In this document: piece after piece, positions 27,632-63,770 of the stretch
How the letters are laid out: each line of letters begins with the position of its first letter
Position numbering within the stretch: the first letter of the stretch is position 1
NCBI RefSeq assembly: GCF_026151205.1
Contig: NC_087074.1
Span: forward strand, 744,001-808,000
Source of the DNA: Bolinopsis microptera
Lineage: Eukaryota; Ctenophora; Tentaculata; Lobata; Bolinopsidae
Length of the DNA stretch: 64,000 bases
Direction: 5' to 3'
Notes under the pieces: model-generated
What the model was told of the DNA's origin: nothing
The model's input: the letters and a program-made list of their open reading frames with translations, nothing else
Database searches by the model: none
Translations under genes and position numbers: made by a program

Positions 27632-29609
27632 TCATGGACTATCGTCTTGCACAGATTCCTCTTCTTCAAGCCTCTTTGCTCCTTGCAGACCAGCCGGGGT
27701 TTCAGCTACCGCCATCCCAGTGCTATCCTCCAATAAGAAGAAAGTCCCCACCGCTGCCAACAGCCCCATCCCGCCGAACATTCCCAGCACTATTCTCCTA
27801 TCAAGGACGTCATAGAGTAGACTAAGGTAGGGACCCATAAAAGACCCGATTCTTGCTGTTCCAGAACAAAGACTCATTATCATCCCTCTGTGAGAGGTGG
27901 GAGACAGCTCAGCGGTGTAAAGGTAGACTGTGACAAACTCCGTGGCTATAAAGACGATGGCGAACAGACAAGCCACTTGTTGTAGTTGCCATGTTGAGGA
28001 GAGCGGAACGTCAATCATGGCAATCCCAAAACAGATACCTATTCCAAGAAACGCAACCATCTGAGTTTTCTTTCTTCCTGCTGTACCAACAAGGGTGAAA
28101 CTTAGAGTGCATGCCACGACTTCAGAGAGACTCCCAAATCCTTGACTTGCGAAGATGTTGCTGCCCATTTTATGCCAGCCGAAACTAAGTCCGTAGTAAA
28201 ATAGTGAGACCGTGAACCAGCATATCATGAGGAAAACGGTCCTTCTCAACATCACTGGGTACAAAATGAAAGCCTTCATTTGTTTTAGAAAGCCATCACT
28301 CTTTCCTACTTGGTCCACCTCTCTTTCTAGGCAGTTCTCTGGGAGGGCAGGATTGTTGTAGAACCTCGCCAGCTTGTTGAGAATCTCCATGGCCTCCTCT
28401 TCTTTGTTTCGGAAAGCGAAGAATCTTGGCGACTCTGGACAAACTAGAAGTTGTAAGTAGAAAAGGAATGAGATAAAGGAAACTATCCCGACACTGAATC
28501 TCCAGTTTGTGACCATGTAACAGACCAAAATGAGAACTCCAGTACCAAGAGGCCAAGTGATTTGAATCAGTGTGTTGGCAACATTTCTCAGTCTTAAAGG
28601 GGTGAACTCCATGCACCAAACATAACGTCCCGTCATAGCAACAAGCACTCCCAGACCTTGCATCACCCGTAGACCCAACATTGTTTGTAGATTTGTTGCA
28701 AATGCCATCCCGATAGTTGCAGCAACAGCAAATAAGCCCCCTCCTAAGGTAACTTTCTTCCTGCCGAACATGTCAAACAAACTAGAACTTCCCAACAAAC
28801 CCACAAAGGCTCCTATAAAGTAAAAACTGTCGATATTTGATTTCTGTGACTCAGTACCGCAATAAATGCCAAAGTCCACAGCGAAACTGGATCGTTTGGG
28901 CGTCCAGATGAAGTCGATGTCGGCTTCAAGGTCGTTGGAGCACATGGCGTCTCTGGTGTAAAACGTGTGGTTTTCTCCAGCGTGATTCTCTAGTAGGGCA
29001 TAACATCGCTCTGAGACACATTGCCACTCTGTGTACGGGATGTAACCTGTTGTGAAATTAAAGTAAATTTAGTTTAAATGATTAAAAAAAATTAAACAAT
29101 TACAATATTATTATAAGAGTAATCACCGAGTTAGAGTTTTACCAAATTTGCTTGTTTTATTAGGTGGAAGTTTACTTACCAGTTAATACAGGAAGATAGC
29201 ACATCAAAGAAGCTGTTAAATTAGATAACATGAACAGAGACACAAATCCAACATATCGACCTTTAGACGTTCCAACGGCCCTAGGGAGGGATTTATGTCT
29301 GGATATTCGTATGAGCGACAGATAAATTAATTTGCTCTCAAAATTAACATATGTACTGATACAATGTATGAACGCAATGAGGCCCAATAACAGGATATTT
29401 GCGTTCTTGGGCAGTATGGACTATGGATAAATCTCCTGTTCAGTTTTTGAAAAATGGGCCTAAGAAATGAGAACATCCTAAATTTAGATGATTTTCACCT
29501 ACTTGTCAACAAGTTCTTCCATTGAAAGTCTGTCGTGTAACTGATTGTCATTTTCTTCAGGCTCTGCTGCTTCTTCCTTTTCCGACAATGGCTGAAACCT
29601 TTCCTTCAT
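27632..29609 (-). CDS. SLC22-type organic ion transporter (MFS)
   Basis: Plasma-membrane uniporter/exchanger of the organic cation/anion family; substrate not predictable. Exons on the minus strand: 29609-29503 (start), 29280-29180, 29046-27632 (stop); phases agree and give 540 residues, the usual SLC22 length. The N-terminus has MEELVDKAVGTSKGRYVGF, the standard SLC22 start before helix 1. A cysteine-containing, potentially N-glycosylated loop (ENHTF) follows, as in the family's large extracellular loop 1. Then come DMFGRKK (MFS loop 2-3 motif), CPESPRFF after helix 6, and ELSPTSHRGM late in the protein; about twelve hydrophobic segments are visible. Two short 5' exons and one long 3' exon could suggest partial retroposition or intron loss. 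It diverges from the phosphatase gene at 29915. Confidence 0.9.
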
Positions 29610-29914
29610 ATTGTCTTTCTAGTTCTATAGCAGAATAATTAATCTTAATATGATCGTAATCCGTCATAAATTTGTTCCGCCCCAGGACCAGGCAAAATGC
29701 TCTGGGTAACAATTCTCCTGGGTAGCAATGTTCCTGGGTAACAATGCTCTTGGATAACAATGCTTTGTTACAGTATAAAATTTCGCTATGAAAGCAATTC
29801 CTTTCGTTATCTTAATCATTTTTTCATTAGATGAAATAAGGGCAATTATGTAATGGAAACTTGAGGAGAATTCATGAGGAAAGATCCTCAACCTCTGGCT
29901 GTGAATCAAAGGAA
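29610..29914. promoter_or_regulatory. Shared divergent promoter region with degenerate 15 bp repeats
   Basis: Only 305 bp separate the SLC22 start codon (minus) from the phosphatase start codon (plus). At about 29699-29765 there are four to five degenerate copies of TCCTGGGTAACAATG (variants TCCTGGGTAGCAATG and TCTTGGATAACAATG), spaced about 15 bp. The repeats could bind a factor acting on both genes (inference). No TATA box was identified with confidence. Confidence 0.5.
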
Positions 29915-31452
29915 ATGAAAGAATTACTACTAATTAGGCATGGGGAGGCAGACCACAACGTCCTATTCGCTCAAAACAGGTGAGAGTTCTTTACAAAGCA
30001 ATAAAACGTCTCGAGATTATGCCAAAATATATAGTTATAGTTAAAGGACAATGTTGAGCGTGTTCCGCATTCTTTAAATCCACTGAATCAGGTCACAAGA
30101 AGCTCAGGAATTGAGGGACCCAAATTTGAACAGAAAAGGAATCCAACAAGCGAAAGATCTAAAACATCGGCTTTCTAATTTTCTCAGGTTTATCTGGCGC
30201 TAGCTTTAAATATTGATGTTTGCTGTCAAATGTGAAGCCAAAAACCACGGCGTGATACAAAAGTACAACTGCAAGTTTCAAAATGAAAACAATATCGTGA
30301 AACAATGCAATTTGCAGGCGGAGTTTTGACTTGGAACTTGTAATAATATCGCCCATGAGACGGACTCTGGAGACATACGACCTGGTGCTTTCCACCACTA
30401 GATGTCCAGTGATTATCTCTCCCCTTCTTAGAGGTAAAGCATGCAGATACGGTTAACAATCGTGTTTATTGATCCTACTGTTTAAAAACGATAGCTAGTA
30501 TTTAAACAACACAGTTTGATGTACTAATCGATGTTGAAACTGTTAACAGAGCAAGGCGATTTCCCGTGTGACTACGGCAGTAACAGTGCACCTAGTAACC
30601 ACCTAGTAACCACCTAGTAACCACCTAGTAACCACCTAGTAACCATGTAATCGATGTTGGAACTGTTAACAGAGCAAGGCGATTTCCCGTGTGACTACGG
30701 CAGTAACAGTGCACCTAGTAACCACCTAGTAACCACCTAGTAACCACCTAGTAACCACCTAGTAACCATGTAATCGATGTTGAAACTGTTAACAGAGCAA
30801 GGCGATTTCCCGTGTGACTACGGCAGTAACAGTGCACCTAGTAACCACCTAGTAACCACCTAGTAACCATGTAATAGATGTTGAAACTGTTAACAGAGCA
30901 AGGCGATTTCCCGTGTGACTACGGCAGTAACAGATCTGACCTAGAGACTGAGTTTCCCCACCACAACTTCTCAGATATTGAGGATGTCTGGTGGACCGAG
31001 GACGAGACTTATCCACAGGTGAAAACGCTAGTCTTTCCACTTTCAATATAATACCATTCAAATAGTCATTATTAAATAGAGTCATAAAAGCAAGCAAAGA
31101 GTTATCATCAATCGTCCAATCCCTTGTACTATTTGAAAAGTAATAATATTAAAGTTAAATTTTATGTACGACGGCCTTTCGAAAAGGTGCTCGAATTTAT
31201 CGTCACTGCTTCCTTTAAAAAATCAATATACAATATACATAATACACTGTACAGGTACAAGAAAGAGTAGAGGAATTTAAAAGATTCCTTAACGAGAGGC
31301 CAGAAAAGAACATAGCTGTGGTTTCTCACGGAGTATTTCTTAAAGCGCTGGTCCGTAGTACCGAACAATTCCGGACTTTCAGGAGCTTTAAAAACTGCGA
31401 ATGCTTGCGAGCGACTCTTGATCAGGAAGGACGTTTAAACATGATTATCTGA
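29915..31452 (+). CDS. Histidine phosphatase superfamily (phosphoglycerate-mutase-like) protein
   Basis: Small intracellular phosphatase with the phosphohistidine catalytic core; substrate unknown. Exons: 29915-29979, 30092-30187, 30318-30433, 30897-31018, 31255-31452; phases agree, 198 residues. The catalytic motif LLLIRHGEADHN is at residues 5-16 (His9). SPMRRTLETY supplies the second conserved Arg, LLREQGDFPCDYGSN follows, and VVSHGVF carries the second catalytic His at about 158. The order RHG ... SP-x-R-R-T ... SHG is diagnostic for the family and close to uncharacterised eukaryotic PGM-like proteins rather than glycolytic PGM. The acceptor of exon 4 is preceded by three near-copies of itself (30530-30896). 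AATAAA at 31518-31523 is a good poly(A) signal 66 bp after the stop. Confidence 0.88.
30525..30938 (+). repeat. Four-copy array of an exon start and its acceptor, with nested 11 bp repeats
   Basis: ACTGTTAACAG followed by AGCAAGGCGATTTCCCGTGT and GACTACGGCAGTAACAG occurs with exon-like starts at 30550, 30673, 30796 and 30897 (spacing 123, 123, 101). The last copy is the real exon 4 of the phosphatase. Between copies are two to four CCTAGTAACCA units (11 bp); the 22 bp length difference equals two of these. Extra copies hit a stop soon after the exon-like part. Confidence 0.92.
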
Positions 31453-31517
31453 TATTAGAGGATACAACTGCTAAAGTTCGACTGACGAGCAATTTGTGCA
31501 CAGATCAAATGAATGGA

Positions 31518-31523
31518 AATAAA
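31518..31523 (+). promoter_or_regulatory. Poly(A) signal of the phosphatase
   Basis: Canonical AATAAA 66 bp downstream of the stop codon at 31450-31452, in AT-rich sequence. Confidence 0.65.
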
Positions 31524-33000
31524 GTTATTTATGTACAATGTAAAGTATTGTTATCAACTACCTGTTCATTTTACTAAGGATTAACATGAACACTGAGTTT
31601 TATAATTCTATCGTCAATGTTTATATTAAAAACGACTTTTAAACTGAAATGAAGAATTATGGTGGCGTCCATAAAAAAGGCTACGTCCTTTTGAGGCTCT
31701 GATCTGGAATTACAACTACATACATACAGAATATCAACCCGTGGAGTAAAGACATCTGCGGCGATACTTCTCCGGAAGATGATCCAAAAAAGGTTTAATA
31801 GACCGTCATTATGTTATATATTTATAATAATATGCTCATATTATGAGCATCAAACAAATATGCGATCCTCGATCGAGGCTACTACTAGCTAATGACGCGC
31901 ACATTTCATGATTTTAATCTGTGGAAGGAAAGGAAATTGAATTATATGAATATAATTTTATTATATATTTGTAAAGATTCAAATTGGTCATTAGAACCAC
32001 CCGGGCACCGTCTCGGTTTACAATCAATCATAATATTAGATTTAGGAGGCAGTGAAGCTGAGAGTAGCTGGCTGCGTCGAATGGGTCTTGCCGCCCCATG
32101 TAATGGTAACATTACTCACTCAGTTACATCGCTTCTTCAATAAATTTATTTAAATGTGATTGTGAAAATAAGTTACAAACTAATACTAATAGTAATAACC
32201 AATCAGCCAAATAAGTGATTGTCTGGCTGGATTGTAACCATATTAGCAACAAGAGAAACACTATTGTCAGACGTGAGGATAGTTAGGACTCCTCGGTCCT
32301 CAAACTACATTAAATATATTCCTTCTGTAAATATAACGTCCTCAATAAATGTAATAGATTTGTAGTGACGTAGTGTTGTAATTAGTTTAAAACTGCTCTA
32401 GTTTCGGTCGAAAAATTGTTTGATTAAATCCAACTTATACAAAAAAACAATCGCTAAAGTTGGTCTGATCTATAAGTTGGTCTGATTTATAAATCTTTAT
32501 GTTATTCGAATATACGCATAACAATAATTATAAACAAGTGTGTAGGGCCGCCACATCTCCTCCGACCAACCATATTTAATCAAAGCCTTCGATCACGGCT
32601 CGTATACTCTATGAGTATGGGCAACTAATTTAATTTCGGGGGAAAACCGCTGTAGACCCCAGCTAAAGGGCACGTAACGCGTTATCAAATATGTGATGCG
32701 TTGCGTGCCGTGAAGCTCTAAGCAATGGTTTTCGTTAACAATTATTCGATTTAAAATATTCTATTAAATTTTCCGATTATATACTTTCCGCCATTGTTCT
32801 CTGTTGCTAACGAACCATGCTCGACGAATCGATTATCATTGACTAAATTTAATGTTAGATTGTGATTAAGATCCTTTTATTATAATATCTTAAAAGAATT
32901 GGAATAAGACAGGTTACCAGAAATAACACAGGTTTGTGATAAACGAACAATATAAAAACAATAAAATTTAATCACAACAGATTATGGTAGGGCGAATAAA
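31524..33000. other. Intergenic region, nothing recognised
   Basis: Lies between the end of the phosphatase gene and the 3' end of the M13 gene, so the two genes converge here. Open frames such as 31892-32143 have no splice context or motif. Confidence 0.4.
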
Positions 33001-33230
33001 TTAGAATATCGTGATCGACAGACAGTAATCAAAGTTCAAGGGTGTTAATATGACTTGCGCGTCTGTAATTGTGGGGGATTCTGGGAGTGGTTCAACAAAT
33101 GAAATATAAATTCCTGATGGCACTGCTCCAGGACAATCGCGATCAACTTCAGGGGGTAATTTCAGTATTCCTCCAGACCCAGACCACTGGTTTACCGTAA
33201 AAATATTTAACCTAGCATCGTTCACAGCTA
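33001..33230 (-). other. Possible unassigned terminal exon
   Basis: On the minus strand an acceptor (gatttgtag) is followed by about 74 open codons to a stop at 33001-33003. The composition is non-repetitive and protein-like: NQWSGSGGILKLPPEVDRD, then CPGAVPSGIYISFVEPLPES and LTPLNFDYCLS. It lies just downstream of the M13 stop, so it could be an alternative last exon, a small separate gene, or chance sequence in a 3'UTR. No family is recognised. Confidence 0.25.
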
Positions 33231-33280
33231 CAAATCAGTTAAAAAACATGGCATTAGCCTAGCCCTAATAGGTGCAGATA

Positions 33281-57104
<23,824 letters not shown>

Positions 57105-57286
57105 AACTTAATCAACCGCCAAAATATTGATCAACTCCCTATAAAGATAAGACATTTGTCTTAGATTACGAAATTGATGGGGAATATTTCATGCTGTTCC
57201 AAGATTCAACCAATTTGTTGGAAGTAAACAAAAAACTATAGTCGAAACAAATAAGAAAGTACCAATAAAAGTAATGATTTAAGTCT

Positions 57287-57436
57287 GCACAGTTGACAGT
57301 GTGCACACTGTTGACAGTGTGCACAGTTGACAGTGTGCACAGTTGACAGTGTGCACAGTTGACAGTGTGCACAGTTGACAGTGTGCACAGTTGACAGTGT
57401 GCACAGTTGACAGTGTACACAGTTAACAGTGTGCAC
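57287..57436. repeat. 16 bp tandem repeat upstream of the M13 gene
   Basis: CACAGTTGACAGTGTG recurs nine times at about 16 bp. It lies 185 bp upstream of the M13 start codon, so it is probably in the 5'UTR or promoter. Each unit contains TGTGCACA, a short palindrome. Confidence 0.9.
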
Positions 57437-57609
57437 TATTATTTTATTATTGTACTAATTCATAGTTGATCGGATGGGATTGTTCGTGAAACAGGAAACT
57501 CGAGCCTGATAGTCTGGATTAAAAGGATTTAATTTTTTTTGAATCCATTATTATCTGTTTGAATATTTTCGAAATCACCCAGTTATTGAGTTGATGCTGA
57601 TTGGTTGTT

Positions 57610-57762
57610 GCTCAGTTTTTGTCCGCCCGTTTACTTTGTCCGCCCGTTTACTTTGTCTGCCCGTTTACTTTGTCCGCCCGTATACTTTGTCTGCCCGTTT
57701 ACTTTGTCTGCCCGTTTACTTTGTCCGCCCGTTTACTTTGTCCGCCCGTTTACTTTGTCCCT
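57610..57762. repeat. 17 bp tandem repeat
   Basis: GTCCGCCCGTTTACTTT, with TCTGCCCG variants, repeats about nine times. Plus-strand frames across it only reflect the repeat. Confidence 0.9.
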
Positions 57763-58156
57763 CGTACTACTACTTCGCCTCGTACTTTATTTAAAGTTAA
57801 AGGCTGCGGGTCTTTAAAGTTGGAATTGCTTAATTCGAAATCGCCGCTAAGCCAAGTATGAAAAAATTTCCAGAACCTGGTAGGCACAATACTACAATAG
57901 TGTGCGTGCATATCATATTGTCATGCAGGCAGGATCATTGTTAATATTATATTAAAAGAATGGAGAATGCTTTATACGAAGGCATCAGGCCATACCGCAA
58001 ATATTTTGGTAAATTGCCCATGTTACATGAGGGCGGCGAGGGATTGATAATCTTAATTAGTAATTTTCTCGAAAATAGACAATCAATTTAAAATATTAAA
58101 GATAAGATTATAATAATAGAGGTAAACGGACAAATTTGGAAAGTACATCGACTTAC

Positions 58157-58274
58157 AAAGATCAGATTTGGAGCTGGTGCCTGTTTCCCTTAACTGCACA
58201 GCGTCGTTGATTTTATTTTTAATCACCGTCATCAACTTTTGGAAACCGTGGCCAATTAATCTAAAATCTTTCAT
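58157..58274 (-). other. Possible isolated first exon
   Basis: An ATG at 58274 opens 39 codons of mixed composition (MKDFRLIGHGFQKLMTVIKN, then NDAVQLRETGTSSKSDL) ending at a good donor GTAAGT (58156-58151). It could be an alternative first exon for the M13 gene 1.1 kb downstream or the start of another minus-strand gene. The exit phase is 1, and no convincing acceptor was found to join it to M13 exon 1. Confidence 0.3.
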
Positions 58275-58362
58275 AATCTCGTCGTTTTATATTTCAAATA
58301 GTATAACTAGTATAAGACGGAAACAAAACACATATAAGATGATCAAGTGCACGTACGAATAG

Positions 58363-60785
58363 CTATATAACAGCTGTATAAGAATATCACTTTAACAGTT
58401 TGACGCGGCAAGTATATACAATATTCGACATTTTAATCACATATTCAACCGTTATGAGCTTCATCCTGCAACTGAATATAATAATATATATAGTATGAAA
58501 TATACTGCACTCTTTTACCTTTTACAACTTAAGTGGACATAATTAAAATAGGAAAGCTATGGTCTTATGGCAGGACCATGTTAATTATAATTGTTATTGA
58601 ATTATTGAGGAGGCCCATTCTCTACTATATTTAACAATTATATGTGGTTACGGGCGTTGTTTCTCAGTGACATGTATAAATAGTTATATAATAAAAATAT
58701 GTGCTTTTTAAAATAGAATACTGGTGAATTTTATCGCGTTTATCTTGAGACGCCTGGCACTTGAGCTCATGTCGGTAGAATGTATTCTGAACTATCTCTA
58801 TCTACCGAGGAAACTGCCTGGTAAAACGACGAGCACAATAAATTGACGGATTTTCAGTTCGCGCGATAGAAAATCACTCATGCGAACAGCAATTTGTGAT
58901 GAAACAAGAAGTGATATAAGCGACTTGAAACTTAGTGCACAAATTTCATACGTATTGACATATTGTGACGAAAAGTTGTAGCAACTGAGTCAGACAAGGG
59001 TGAATGAAGCCTATATAAAACGTCCTCAATAGGTCCTGCACTGAAAATTGTCTTCTTCTAAACAATTTGTCCCGAATGGACAAAAAATCGGTAAATTTAG
59101 AAATTTGTGAATCAAAATTCAAACAGTAAAAAACTTGATACTGATACCGGCTGGACTAAAAAACCCAGAACTTTCTCATAACGGAAAGTGGAATTAACAT
59201 GTCTAAAAACGTAAATGTGAAATGTTAGCAGTGAAAAATAGCCATTTTGGTCTGCTTCACCTGGCCTTTCTATAATTAAGCATCAAATATGCGAAAAGTC
59301 ATTATTTCTGTCTACTTTCAACAATTATTGATAATTCGACTTGTTTCACAAGTTTTAGCAATGCGAAAATTTCTAAACTTGCTTATCTCTAATAAGGAAA
59401 TTTACATCTGAGACAAAATTTTTGAATCTAAAATTGAAAGGTTGGACAACGGTAAAATGGCGACCGGGAAAATGTGGTGGGTTTTGAGCAATTTCGCCAT
59501 ATTTTTCCCGAACCATATTTTAACCGGTCGTTAATAAACCCGTCGTAATAATCCCGAGTAAGGTAGTCAAAATTGGTATTTCAATACGTCAAATTCCAGA
59601 TACATTAGATACAGGTCTGATATGGTCATTAATGTGTGAGAAGGTGTGCGGGTGAAGTGTGATATGATGTTGAAAGTATAGGAAGGTAGGAAGGACAGTA
59701 TAGGAAGGACAGTAAAAAACTTGATACTGATACCGGCTGGACTAAAAATACCCAGAACTTTCTCATAACGGAAAGTGGAAACATGTGTAAAAACGAAAAT
59801 GTGAAACCTAAACAGTGAAAAATTTCCATAGCCTTTCTAATTGAGCATCAAATATGCGAAAATAGCAGCAAACCGATACCTTTCCGAATTGCACGACTAG
59901 AGGACAGTTATTTAAAGCCAAACGTGTTGCTTACGTGATCACAACCTCTGAAGTCAACTATTTCACAGATCTGTGAGTATTTTTAGTACCGAACAAAGTC
60001 AATCTCTAACTGAACGAATGACTGCAGCTGCTCAACATGATTTCTTATTTAGAAATTCATTGATTACGTCGAACACCTGATAACTGAAACCTCAAAATGA
60101 CGAGGGATTATAACCTGATAAAACACCACGTGACGTCGTAAATCGCTGCATAATCACACTCCCACTCAATCTCTCACTATACGACTGACTCCTTAATCAG
60201 GTTATAAGCCACAACGTGTGTTAGGAGCAGAAGCACGTGCTCGGGAACTTGAATTAACCAAGGCTATTTGGTGCGCTTTTTGTGGAGTTGGCATAGAGAC
60301 ATGGAACTTAAGAAATTATATATGAGGTCCAGCAAAATAAAGAAGATTCGAAATTGCATCAGAAAACCAGCTATGATCGAATGAAACCAATTTGAGATCA
60401 ATGGGGCACGGACTTAGAGTCCTGGTCTAATCAGAATCACTCATGAAGACGATCCTAATGCAATCTAAAGTTGTCCTTTTGGTGTCAGACTGTTGTTGCT
60501 CTCAAATGAAACAATTTAACAAACTTTGGTCCCGGTCCAATGAAATGTTTCTAGAATTTGTCATTTTCTAGAATTTTTTCAGTCTGCAAAACAAAAAGGC
60601 TTTAATTTAAAAGACGTCTTTGAACATTTCCGATTCATATTAGGACTCAATTCAACTCAACAAGACAATTATGTGGAGCCTAATAAATTTTCCATGAATT
60701 TAGCATTTCGCTCGGCATTTTTAGGCTTAGAATTAAATAGTCTTCCTAAACGTGAGATGACAACTTTGACGGAGCATTTCTGACC
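58363..60785. other. Non-coding region with a 586 bp-spaced direct repeat
   Basis: Sequence at about 59123-59298 (CAGTAAAAAACTTGATACTG ... CAAATATGCGAAAA) is repeated at about 59709-59862 with several indels. The second copy lacks about 20 bp. Nothing coding was recognised. The minus-strand frame 59629-59829 has no support. Confidence 0.5.
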
Positions 60786-60789
60786 ATGG

Positions 60790-61287
60790 CTGAAACACAG
60801 TGCAAGAAACACAGTGCAAGAAACACAGTGCAAGAAACACAGTGCAAGAAACACAGTGCAAGAAACACAGTGCAAGAAACACAGTGCAAGAAACACAGTG
60901 CAAGAAACACAGTGCAAGAAACACAGTGCAAGAAACACAGTGCAAGAAACACAGTGCAAGAAACACAGTGCAAGAAACACAGTGCAAGAAACACAGTGCA
61001 AGAAACACAGTGCAAGAAACACAGTGCAAGAAACACAGTGCAAGAAACACAGTGCAAGAAACACAGTGCAAGAAACACAGTGCAAGAAACACAGTGCAAG
61101 AAACACAGTGCAAGAAACACAGTGCAAGAAACACAGTGCAAGAAACACAGTGCAAGAAACACAGTGCAAGAAACACAGTGCAAGAAACACAGTGCAAGAA
61201 ACACAGTGCAAGAAACACAGTACAAGAAACACAGTGCAAGAAACACAGTGCAAGAAACACAGTGCAAGAAACACAGTGCAAGAAACA
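60790..61287. repeat. 14 bp minisatellite, about 35 copies
   Basis: The unit is CACAGTGCAAGAAA, with only one variant seen (AGTACAAG near 61220). Because 14 is not a multiple of three and the unit has no stop in any register, all six frames are open across it. None of those frames is taken as a gene. Confidence 0.95.
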
Positions 61288-61913
61288 TGTTTGCCAGAAA
61301 CATGTTTTCCAGAAAAATGCTAACCATTTGACGCATGTTGTCTACTTTTGTGATAGAGTCATATTACAAACTCAACACATACTTATACTGTCCTGTGTAT
61401 TGTGTATTGTGTATCTAATAGCAAACATAAGGTTCCACGGCCTGAAGTTATAGTGTAGATGAATCCAACTGGGCCATATTAAACAAATTTGGGTCTTTAC
61501 CAACTTGGGGTTCTTTTAAATGGATTTAATTACAGTTTTGATTCGATTTAGAATTTGGTTGTTTGGTTAGACTTTCTGGCTCACGCCTTATATTAACAGA
61601 TTTTATCTGTAATATGAATATATTAGAACGAATACTAGGTATATATGTGTAACTCAATACCTCTGCAGTTAACAGGAGAAGATGATACTTCTGTTATCTG
61701 AATTAGGGAGAGTACTTACTATCTATCGAGTTTAAATCAGAGCAGCATTGTTTCTGGAACAATAGATATGGAATAAGGGAACGAACCAGAACATTTTTCA
61801 CTGAGTCTGAACAGATATACAATTTTCGTTCACCGAACTGAAATTCTTGGAATTCCTAAAATTGAATGTTTGCGATCTCCTTAATAATTTAAAATGTGTA
61901 ATATCTGGATAGG

Positions 61914-61956
61914 AATATGTATATTGTGTAGTATAGTGCTACACAATATACATATT
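61914..61956. other. Perfect 18 bp inverted repeat
   Basis: AATATGTATATTGTGTAG (61914-61931), a seven-base spacer, then its exact complement (61939-61956). It could fold as RNA or DNA hairpin or be a tiny transposon relic. Confidence 0.8.
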
Positions 61957-63215
61957 TATGGCTTAAAACAATATTTTTTTAGCAGATTAAGTGAACCCTT
62001 GTTGCCGGGACCAAAGTGGAAATTTTGGTATTATTCATAAAAACATTGAGCCAACAAGGTGTGAACACTAATTTGGGTAGAAAGTTTGAAAGTAGTAGTA
62101 GTAGTAGTTGGAAAGCTGGAATGCATCTCTGGGATTTGTGTGTTACTTTATACTGCAAGCTGTACTTTATTCCCAGACGTGATATTAGGGACGACCGAAG
62201 ATTGATCTGTTGTTAATGGGCACATGTTTTATGCCCCCCCCCTCCCCCCCCCCCCCTCCCCCGGCTTGTGTAATGTCATTGCCCCAGCTATAATGGCCGT
62301 GTCCTCAATAAAGAGATTTCCGACGGCAAAAATTGCGTTCTTATGTATATTTAAAAAAACACCATCTTAGAGACCAAGATCAAAGGAAAAACATTATATG
62401 TGCATCTATGTAATATATGAAGTAATATGTCAACCTGTCCTATGAATGGTAAAAAATGGCTATGAGATTGCTGTTAATGGAACTTTAAGAAGTAGATCTT
62501 AACAATACAGTTGCCATTCTGAAGTTGCCATTCTGAAGTTGCCATTCTGATGTTGCTTCGGTTACGACACCCATCCCTGACCACCATAGCATGTTAATTA
62601 TTAATATTATAAATATCGTTATTGGGTCTTGAAGATTCTTATCTCAGGAATTCTATTCATACCTAACATCTGGTTATGGTATAATGATCATTCAATATAA
62701 ATGCCCGCAATCAATATACATGATAGGTTAATAATATGGAAATAAGCGGATTCTGTCGCCCCTCTATTTGCAGTGGTTTGACGTACACCTAACTAGAGCT
62801 ATTGAGTTCATAAAGACAAGGTTAAAAAACTTAGCGACTTAATGATTTATCCCCGTTCAAAGACAATAATGAAATAGATAATTGCAATTAGTGCCAATTA
62901 ATCACTGGAGTTGTAAATAATGATATAGTTACTATGGAATATTCTTACCTGAACGAATGTTAAACATTTATTGCATGGAAAAGTAAAATGTTTTGTATCA
63001 TTATGCTGTTTTGAGTCAATTAAATAATGCTTATTATTTAAGATTATTAATTTTCCAATCTGTACGTGCTGAGGAAAAAGTGAAACTGTTAGTATTTGGT
63101 ACCATTGTCATGCATACAGTATTGGTTTAGATGTATCTTATTTATCATCAGGGACAGAAACTATTTTAAGAATTTACCTTTTAAGCTTGAGAACGGCTTC
63201 CGTTTTAACGCCACA

Positions 63216-63246
63216 CTGGTTATGGTACTAGAGGTACCATAACCAG
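63216..63246. other. Perfect 13 bp hairpin
   Basis: CTGGTTATGGTAC, five-base loop TAGAG, then the exact complement. GC content is moderate, so the stem is relatively stable. Confidence 0.75.
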
Positions 63247-63736
63247 GTAAGTTCATAATAGTGGCCGTCAATTAGAGGCGGCTCAGCTTTCTTGCAAAAC
63301 GAAACACAAAAGTTGAGATTTGATTATCAAGTAGATATTGTTGAATGAGCAATGTGTCTGAGTACCCTATGACCGCGGTCACGCTGTCGAGCAAGCAAGA
63401 TTGCAACAGTTTAAACTATCCGCTACGTTGCATTCTTGCCAAAGTTATGTAGCTGTAACACATTGCGATTCTCTTGTAGTGTTGCTCATGGTTTGACTGG
63501 GAGGATTGGATTGGGGCAGCAGCCGAACCCGGAATGCAAGATTTGGCCCAAAATATGCGATTTGTCAAACTTTTAGTTGCTCTGTGGGAACCTTAAAGTC
63601 AAAATTGTTGCAGGAGAAAAAATACGGAATAGTTTAAGAGTACCTTGACAGTTTTGATATTTTCTACGTTCATCCCGGGTTGTGACAGGTCGAAACGTTT
63701 AGATTCTTTCTTCAGATTTGGGATTTGTAGAAAAAA

Positions 63737-63770
63737 CATGTAATATAAACTTTAATGTTTATATTACATG
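63737..63770. other. Perfect 14 bp hairpin
   Basis: CATGTAATATAAAC, six-base loop, then the exact complement. AT-rich. Confidence 0.75.
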
